From: SIG701 sp045611685
GTDB taxonomy: Bacteria; Bacillota; Clostridia; Oscillospirales; CAG-272
Direction: 5' to 3'
NCBI GenBank assembly: GCA_045611685.1
Contig: JAZKXO010000111.1
Span: forward strand, 1-51,344
Length of the DNA: 51,344 nt
Shown in pieces: positions 46,605 through 51,344 of the stretch. The translations under genes and the position numbers were made by a program. Under the pieces are notes generated by a model that saw only the letters and a program-made list of their open reading frames with translations, had not been told where the DNA came from and made no database searches. Every line of letters starts with the position of its first letter. Within the stretch, counting starts at the first letter, position 1.

Positions 46605-47855
46605 ATGCAGAACAACGAGACTAAAAAGCTGACATTCCCCGTGTGGCCGCAGTTCAACCCCAAATCCTACGAGGACATCGTAGAACCTCTCAAAACCGGT
46701 AAGGTGAACTACTGGAGAGGCAAAAAGGGCATGGAATTTGAAGAAAAATTTGCCGAGTGGGCAGGCGCCAAAATGGCGATCTCGTGCTCCAACGGTACTG
46801 CCGCTCTCCATATCGGTATTGCCTCTCTCGGCATCGGCCCCGGCGATGAGGTCATCGTTCCGTCCTATTCCTTCATCGCTTCTTCCTTCGCGATCCTGCA
46901 GGCGGGCGCCATCCCCGTATTCGCAGACGTAACCGAGGATCACACGATCGATCCCGACTGTATCGAAAAGCTCATCACAAAGCGCACCAAGGGTATCGTT
47001 GTCGTGCACCTGTACGGCGTTGTTTGCGATATGGACAGAATCCTCGCAATCGCAAAGAAGCACAACCTCAAAGTGATCGAAGACTGCGCACAGTGCATCG
47101 GCGGTGAATTCCGCGGCAAGAAGATCGGCACCGTCGGCGACGTCGGATGCTTCTCCTTCTGCCAGACCAAGCACTTCACCACCGGCGGTGAGGGCGGTAT
47201 GGTCCTCGTTACCGACGAGGATCTCGGCTGGGAGTGCCGCTCCTTCCGCGATCACGGCTACAACGTACGCGTCCGTATGGGCGTTCTCCCCAAGGGCGGA
47301 GATCTCCCCTATCTCCACGACCGCGTCGGCTTCAACTACCGTATGACGGAGATCCAGTCCATCATCGGTATCAACGAGCTGGAGCGCTTTGAAACCTGGA
47401 ACATGCCCCGCCGTCTGAGCTATGCCAAGATGTACGACGAGGCACTCACGGGTGTATCCGGCATCGCAGCACTCCCCGTCAACACCCCGGAGAGAAAGAA
47501 CGCATACTGGTGGTATCCGATCAATCTCGATCTCGAAAAACTCGACTGCACGGCACAAACGATCGTCGCCGAGCTGAGAGCCGCCGGCGTTCCCTGCAGC
47601 GACATTCTCTGGCCCGAGGCATACGATGCAAAGGCATACAGAGAGCACGTAGGCTTCGGCGCGAACAACTTCCCGTTTGAGTCGAAGGAATACACCGACC
47701 CCGACAAGGTGGACTACTCAAAGATTACCGCTCCCGTAGCAAAGAGCCTGCGCGACAGAACCGTTTGTCTGTGGCTGCACCCCTCTTGGGAAAAAGAACA
47801 CATTCAGGCTTCGATCGACACGTTCCTGGCAAGCCTTCAGAAGCACGCAAAATAA
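46605..47855 (+). CDS. DegT/DnrJ/EryC1/StrS family PLP-dependent aminotransferase
   Basis: 416 residues. Fold-type I aminotransferase acting on keto-sugars or keto-inositols. Features: NYWRGKKGMEFEEKFAEWAG, CSNGTAALHIGIASLGIGPGDEVIVPSYSFIASSFAILQAGAIPVFADV, EDCAQCIGGEFRGKKIGTVGDVGCFSFCQTKHFTTGGEGG, with the PLP lysine in QTKHFTTGGEGG. The family uses glutamate or glutamine as amino donor. Pairing with a ROK regulator fits a sugar-related role, perhaps with a distant Gfo/Idh dehydrogenase such as the one at 35.5 kb; this is inference. CAGGAGGATA precedes the ATG. Confidence 0.94.
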   Translation: MQNNETKKLTFPVWPQFNPKSYEDIVEPLKTGKVNYWRGKKGMEFEEKFAEWAGAKMAISCSNGTAALHIGIASLGIGPGDEVIVPSYSFIASSFAILQAGAIPVFADVTEDHTIDPDCIEKLITKRTKGIVVVHLYGVVCDMDRILAIAKKHNLKVIEDCAQCIGGEFRGKKIGTVGDVGCFSFCQTKHFTTGGEGGMVLVTDEDLGWECRSFRDHGYNVRVRMGVLPKGGDLPYLHDRVGFNYRMTEIQSIIGINELERFETWNMPRRLSYAKMYDEALTGVSGIAALPVNTPERKNAYWWYPINLDLEKLDCTAQTIVAELRAAGVPCSDILWPEAYDAKAYREHVGFGANNFPFESKEYTDPDKVDYSKITAPVAKSLRDRTVCLWLHPSWEKEHIQASIDTFLASLQKHAK

Positions 47856-47868
47856 TTGCCGTTCCGTC

Positions 47869-47897
47869 TTGACAAATTCTTCCCTGTATGCTACAAT
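47869..47897 (+). promoter_or_regulatory. sigma-A promoter of the riboswitch-mntP unit
   Basis: TTGACA, 17 bp, TACAAT. Confidence 0.9.
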
Positions 47898-47903
47898 ATG
47901 TTC

Positions 47904-48021
47904 AATATGAGGGAGTAGCAAGCGCTCCGGCGTAGCAAGTCAACACCCCTGACCGTAAGGCCTGGCTTGTTTCAAATTGCGAGACTCATGTATAACGCGT
48001 TTATACATGAGTCTTTTTTTA
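47904..48021 (+). promoter_or_regulatory. yybP-ykoY (manganese) riboswitch with intrinsic terminator
   Basis: The aptamer (about 47904-47981) has the conserved GAGGGAGTAGC near the 5' end, GTCAACA in the middle and CCTGGCT near the 3' end, as in yybP-ykoY RNAs, which sense Mn2+. The expression platform follows: AGACTCATGTATAA / TTATACATGAGTCT (14 bp) with TTTTTTT, ending 25 bp before the mntP ATG. Ligand binding should prevent termination and turn on Mn export. Confidence 0.92.
47982..48021 (+). terminator. riboswitch expression-platform terminator
   Basis: Perfect 14-bp stem, loop CGCGT, followed by seven or more T. Confidence 0.92.
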
Positions 48022-48045
48022 TTCCGCTCTCCTTGGAGGAATTTT

Positions 48046-48633
48046 ATGGGTAATTTCGATTTTGCCTTTTTCTTTAACAGTATCCTTTTCGGCATCGGTC
48101 TTGCAATGGACGCCTTTTCGGTATCCCTCGCCAACGGACTGAACGAGCCGAAGATGAAGCCCGCCAAAATGTGCGGTGTCGCGGGAATGTTTTCCGCCCT
48201 CCAGTTTCTGATGCCGATGTTCGGCTGGCTTTGCGTCTGCACCCTCTCCCGCTATTTCGGGATTTTTGAAAAGCTTATCCCGTGGATCGCGCTTTTCCTC
48301 CTTCTGTACATCGGCGGCAAAATGCTGTGGGAGGGTATCAAAAACAAGGACTCCGACGAACTCACACCGGTAAGCGGCTTTCTGGCACTTCTCGTGCAGG
48401 GAATCGCCACCTCCATTGATGCTTTGTCCGTCGGCTTTACCATTTCGGAATACGACACCGTTCACGCACTCGTTGAGTGTCTCGTCATCGGCGCCGTTAC
48501 GTTTATGATCTGCCTTGCCGGTATCTTCATCGGCAAAAAGGTCGGAACGAAGCTCGCCGGCAAAGCGGGCATTTTTGGCGGCGCGATCCTTATTTTCATC
48601 GGCATTGAGATCTTCGTGACGAGCTGGCTCTGA
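48046..48633 (+). CDS. mntP: manganese efflux pump MntP
   Basis: 195 residues, six membrane helices in two repeats. Conserved Asp-containing helices: GIGLAMDAFSVSLANG (helix 1) and GIATSIDALSVGFT (helix 4), the duplicated xxDAxSV motif of MntP/YebN. Exports Mn2+. TTGGAGGAATTTT precedes the ATG; the open frame extends upstream into the riboswitch but lacks a site there. Control by the manganese riboswitch is direct from position. Confidence 0.95.
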   Translation: MGNFDFAFFFNSILFGIGLAMDAFSVSLANGLNEPKMKPAKMCGVAGMFSALQFLMPMFGWLCVCTLSRYFGIFEKLIPWIALFLLLYIGGKMLWEGIKNKDSDELTPVSGFLALLVQGIATSIDALSVGFTISEYDTVHALVECLVIGAVTFMICLAGIFIGKKVGTKLAGKAGIFGGAILIFIGIEIFVTSWL

Positions 48634-48670
48634 CAAAAAAAGACCGTCCCCGCAAAAGCGGAGACAGTCT
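48634..48670. terminator. bidirectional terminator between mntP and pckA
   Basis: AGACCGTCCCCGC-AAAA-GCGGAGACAGTCT (11 pairs, two mismatches), preceded by AAAAAA (T-run for pckA) and followed by CTCGTTGTTTT. Confidence 0.75.
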
Positions 48671-48691
48671 CTCGTTGTTTTATAAAGCGGA

Positions 48692-50266
48692 TCAGCCGCG
48701 CGGGCCCGCTTTCGCGATGTTCTCGGGCATATCCGGATACTTCTTCTCGAAGTTTTCGGCAAATTTCTTCGCGAGTTTCTTCGCCGACTCCTCGTACGCC
48801 TTCTCATCTGCCCACTGTGCCTTCGGGCTCAGAATCTCGGAGGGAACGCCCGGGCAGGACTTCGGAATGTACACGTTGAAGATCGGATCGAGGTCGTACT
48901 CGACGTCGTTCAGCTCACCGGCAAGCGCCGCGGATACCATGGCGCGGGTGTATTTGAGCTTCATTCTCGGCACGGTGCCGGCGGCACCGCCGCACCAACC
49001 GGTATTTACGAGGAACACGTTGGCACCGGTCTGTTCCAGTTTCTTACCGAGCATCGTAGCGTATACGGATGCGTTCATGGGGAAGAACGGAGCACCGAAC
49101 AAGGTGGAGAACGTCGTTACGGGATCGGTGATACCGCGCTCCGTACCGGCAAGCTTGCTCGTATAGCCGGATACGAAATGATACATTGCCATATCGCTGT
49201 CAAGCTTCGCGATGGGAGGCAGAACGCCAAACGCATCAGCCGTGAGGAAGATGATCGTCTTCGGCTGACCGCCCACACCGGGGATCGCAGCGTTCGGAAT
49301 ATAGTCGATCGGATAGCCGGCACGGGTGTTCTCGGTCAGAGAACCGTCCTCGTAATCGGGCTTTCCGTTCTCGTCTACCACTACGTTTTCCAGAAGCGTG
49401 CCGAACTTGATCGCATCAAAGATCTCCGGCTCGTTCTCGCGCTTCAGACCGATGCACTTCGCGTAGCATCCGCCTTCGATATTGAAGATACCGTCCTCGG
49501 ACCAGCCGTGCTCGTCATCACCGATCAGCTTGCGCGCAGGATCAGCGGAAAGTGTGGTCTTGCCCGTACCGGACAGACCGAAGAACACCGCGCTGTCGCC
49601 GCCCTCTCCGATGTTGGCGGAGCAGTGCATCGGAAGAACGCCCATCCGGGGCAGAACGTAGTTCATGACGGAGAAGACGCTCTTTTTGATCTCACCGCTG
49701 TACTGGCTGCCCGCGATCAGCACCTCGTGCGTCTCATAATTGATAAGGATCGCAGCCTCGCTGTGCACGCCGTCGATCTCAGGGATGCATTTGAAGCCGG
49801 GTGCCGCGATGATCGTATAATCCGGCTCGAAACTGTCAAGCTGTTCCTCCGTCGGACGGATCAGAAGCTGGTGAATAAACAGATTCTGGCTGGCATACTC
49901 ATTGACGATACGGAACTTCTGCGTATATTTCGGATCTGCGCCCGCAAAGCCGTCGAACACGAACAGTTCTTTTCCCTGCAGGTAAGCGAGCATTTTTCCC
50001 TTGATATTTGCATACCGCTCTTCGGAAATGGGCACGTTGATCTTACCCCAGGCGATCGTATCGTGCACCGCCTTCGAATCCACGATAAACTTATCGTCGG
50101 GACTGCGGCCGGTGTACTTGCCGGTCTCCACGACGAGCGCACCCGTATCGGAAAGGATGCCCTCTCCGCGTTCGAGCGCCGCTTCCACGAGCGCCGGTAC
50201 CGCAAGATTGCGGTATACCTCGCCGTCGCCGGCGATACCCAGATCAAAACATGTGAGTTTCTTCAT
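48692..50266 (-). CDS. pckA: phosphoenolpyruvate carboxykinase (ATP)
   Basis: Interconverts oxaloacetate + ATP and PEP + CO2 + ADP; in anaerobes it often runs toward oxaloacetate. 524 residues. GRSPDDKFIV (substrate Arg), kinase-1a P-loop FFGLSGTGKTTLSAD, metal-binding LIGDDEHGWSEDGIFNIEGGCYAKCI, and ENTRAGYPIDYIPNA with the adenine-binding Arg. GGGAGGTACAT lies before the ATG. Single gene with its own promoter. Confidence 0.98.
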   Translation of the reverse strand: MKKLTCFDLGIAGDGEVYRNLAVPALVEAALERGEGILSDTGALVVETGKYTGRSPDDKFIVDSKAVHDTIAWGKINVPISEERYANIKGKMLAYLQGKELFVFDGFAGADPKYTQKFRIVNEYASQNLFIHQLLIRPTEEQLDSFEPDYTIIAAPGFKCIPEIDGVHSEAAILINYETHEVLIAGSQYSGEIKKSVFSVMNYVLPRMGVLPMHCSANIGEGGDSAVFFGLSGTGKTTLSADPARKLIGDDEHGWSEDGIFNIEGGCYAKCIGLKRENEPEIFDAIKFGTLLENVVVDENGKPDYEDGSLTENTRAGYPIDYIPNAAIPGVGGQPKTIIFLTADAFGVLPPIAKLDSDMAMYHFVSGYTSKLAGTERGITDPVTTFSTLFGAPFFPMNASVYATMLGKKLEQTGANVFLVNTGWCGGAAGTVPRMKLKYTRAMVSAALAGELNDVEYDLDPIFNVYIPKSCPGVPSEILSPKAQWADEKAYEESAKKLAKKFAENFEKKYPDMPENIAKAGPRG

Positions 50267-50346
50267 ATGTACCTCCCAAATATTTCATTTATATTATTTG
50301 TATGGCGCAGCGGGCTTTCTTTTGCAGAAAATGCCACTTCGTTTAT

Positions 50347-50375
50347 ATTATACTATACTACACCGCAAATATCAA
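50347..50375 (-). promoter_or_regulatory. sigma-A promoter of pckA
   Basis: Minus strand TTGATA, 17 bp, TATAAT; leader about 75 nt without an evident attenuator. Confidence 0.85.
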
Positions 50376-50473
50376 CCCAAGAAATTGAAATTCAACGATT
50401 TCGGATTTCAATGAAAACGGCTGTTTTTGCGTTTGTATATACACTGAAAAATTTTTATTAGGAGGAAATTCCA

Positions 50474-51344
50474 TTGACACCCTACACCAAAGAAATCGGC
50501 GAACTTCTCTCCGAACTGTCGACGGATTCCCAAAAGGGTCTGACCGCCGCTGAAGTAGAGAAGAAGAAAGAAACGTACGGTATCAACAAACTCCGCGAAA
50601 AGAAGAAAAAGACGACCGTGCAGCGCTTCCTCGATCAGTTCAAGGACGTTATGATCCTCATTCTGATCGCCGCCGCCGTGGTATCGTTCACCGTCATCTG
50701 TCTCGAGAAGAACTGGGGTGAGTTGTTTGAGCCCGCACTCATTCTCCTCATCGTTATCCTGAACGCCGTTATGGGCGTGTACCAGGAAGGCAAGGCGGAG
50801 AAAGCACTCGATGCGCTTAAAAATATGTCCGCGCCGCACGCGAGAGTCATCCGCGACGGCAAGGAGACGGTCATTGACGCCGCTGAACTTGTGCCCGGTG
50901 ATATCATCAAGCTGGAAGCGGGCGACTTCGTCCCCGCTGACGCACGGCTCATCCACAGCGCCGGCCTCAAATCCGAGGAATCCGCGCTGACCGGTGAATC
51001 CGTTCCGTCCGAGAAGGACGCTCTGGCCGAGGTTAAAGAAAATGCACCTCTCGGCGACCGCCACAATATGGTATATTCCGGCTGCTCCATCACCTACGGC
51101 ACGGCGCTCGCCGTCGTTACCGCCACCGGTATGGACACCGAAATGGGTAAGATCGCAAACCTTCTCGACAACGAAGAAGAAGCGCAGACCCCGCTGCAGC
51201 AGAAGCTCGCTCAGCTCGGCAAGTATCTCGGTATTTTGGCTCTTGCCGCCTGCGGTATTATCTTCGTTGTCGGTATGATCAACGATCTCGAGCCCCTTCA
51301 TATGTTCATGACCTCCGTTTCCCTCGCCGTATCGGCAATCCCCG
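50474..51344 (+). CDS. P-type Ca2+-transporting ATPase, N-terminal part (cut by window end)
   Basis: The TTG at 50474, 8 nt after AGGAGG, opens a frame that runs to the window edge (290 codons): MTPYTKEIGELLSELSTDSQ, then GLTAAEVEKKKETYGINKL (cation ATPase N-terminal domain), helices 1-2 (VMILILIAAAVVSFTVICLE, LFEPALILLIVILNAVMGVYQEGKAEKAL), actuator domain with VPGDIIKLEAGDFVPADARL and SALTGESVPSEKDA (dephosphorylation TGES), helix 3, and the start of helix 4, VSLAVSAIP. The family match is to SERCA/PMCA-like bacterial calcium pumps; the phosphorylation site DKTGT lies outside the window. Confidence 0.93.
   Translation, partial: MTPYTKEIGELLSELSTDSQKGLTAAEVEKKKETYGINKLREKKKKTTVQRFLDQFKDVMILILIAAAVVSFTVICLEKNWGELFEPALILLIVILNAVMGVYQEGKAEKALDALKNMSAPHARVIRDGKETVIDAAELVPGDIIKLEAGDFVPADARLIHSAGLKSEESALTGESVPSEKDALAEVKENAPLGDRHNMVYSGCSITYGTALAVVTATGMDTEMGKIANLLDNEEEAQTPLQQKLAQLGKYLGILALAACGIIFVVGMINDLEPLHMFMTSVSLAVSAIP

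Overview
The window reads as chromosome of an anaerobic, gut-type Clostridia (Bacillota), moderately GC-rich. The support is a Gram-positive S10-spc-alpha ribosomal protein cluster with zinc-type S14, L32 and L36, the oxygen-sensitive class III ribonucleotide reductase pair nrdD/nrdG, ATP-dependent PEP carboxykinase, a ROK regulator, a SHOCT protein, a manganese riboswitch with mntP, strong AGGAGG ribosome binding sites, and near-consensus sigma-A promoters that mostly have 17-bp spacers. I cannot place the family from sequence alone.

Layout. Positions 1-14500 (minus strand) hold the ribosomal superoperon rpsJ-rplC-rplD-rplW-rplB-rpsS-rplV-rpsC-rplP-rpmC-rpsQ-rplN-rplX-rplE-rpsZ-rpsH-rplF-rplR-rpsE-rpmD-rplO-secY-adk-map-infA-rpmJ-rpsM-rpsK-rpsD; the next gene, presumably rpoA, lies just off the left edge. 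It is driven from a promoter at 14763-14791 behind a structured leader of about 255 nt. From 15.1 to 19.5 kb lie a membrane protein, a TPM-domain lipoprotein, an ABC-F ATPase and a small membrane protein. From 19.5 to 24.2 kb are rpmF/yceD and small membrane or accessory genes (ICMT-like methyltransferase, cytidine deaminase-like protein, DUF4177), followed by an AT-rich gene for a Cys-repeat/OB-fold membrane protein. Between that gene and rplM-rpsI is a very strong candidate for a structured RNA (24192-24413) with its own promoter and terminator.

From 25.7 to 32.4 kb (plus strand) are mnmM, a D,D-carboxypeptidase, murJ and a large secreted cell-wall or glycan protein: an envelope block. nrdD (minus) follows, with a promoter and tandem NrdR-type boxes. 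Around tRNA-Arg(ACG) at 35.2 kb and again at tRNA-Ala(GGC) at 42.2 kb, the same odd architecture appears: tRNA, terminator, an inverted copy of part of the T arm, a direct copy of the tRNA 3' end, and another terminator. Between them lie a Gfo/Idh/MocA oxidoreductase, alaS, pcp, an APC permease and pyrR. From 42.6 to 51.3 kb are a DUF4234/SHOCT protein, ruvX-nrdG, a small Cys-rich acidic membrane protein, a ROK regulator with a DegT aminotransferase, a yybP-ykoY Mn riboswitch with mntP, pckA, and the start of a P-type Ca2+ ATPase that runs off the right edge.

The best candidates for undescribed biology are the structured RNA at 24.2-24.4 kb and the recurrent tRNA-tail duplications. Secondary points are a CTG start on infA, a long GDRR-repeat tail on ribosomal protein S3, and structured spacers inside the ribosomal operon.
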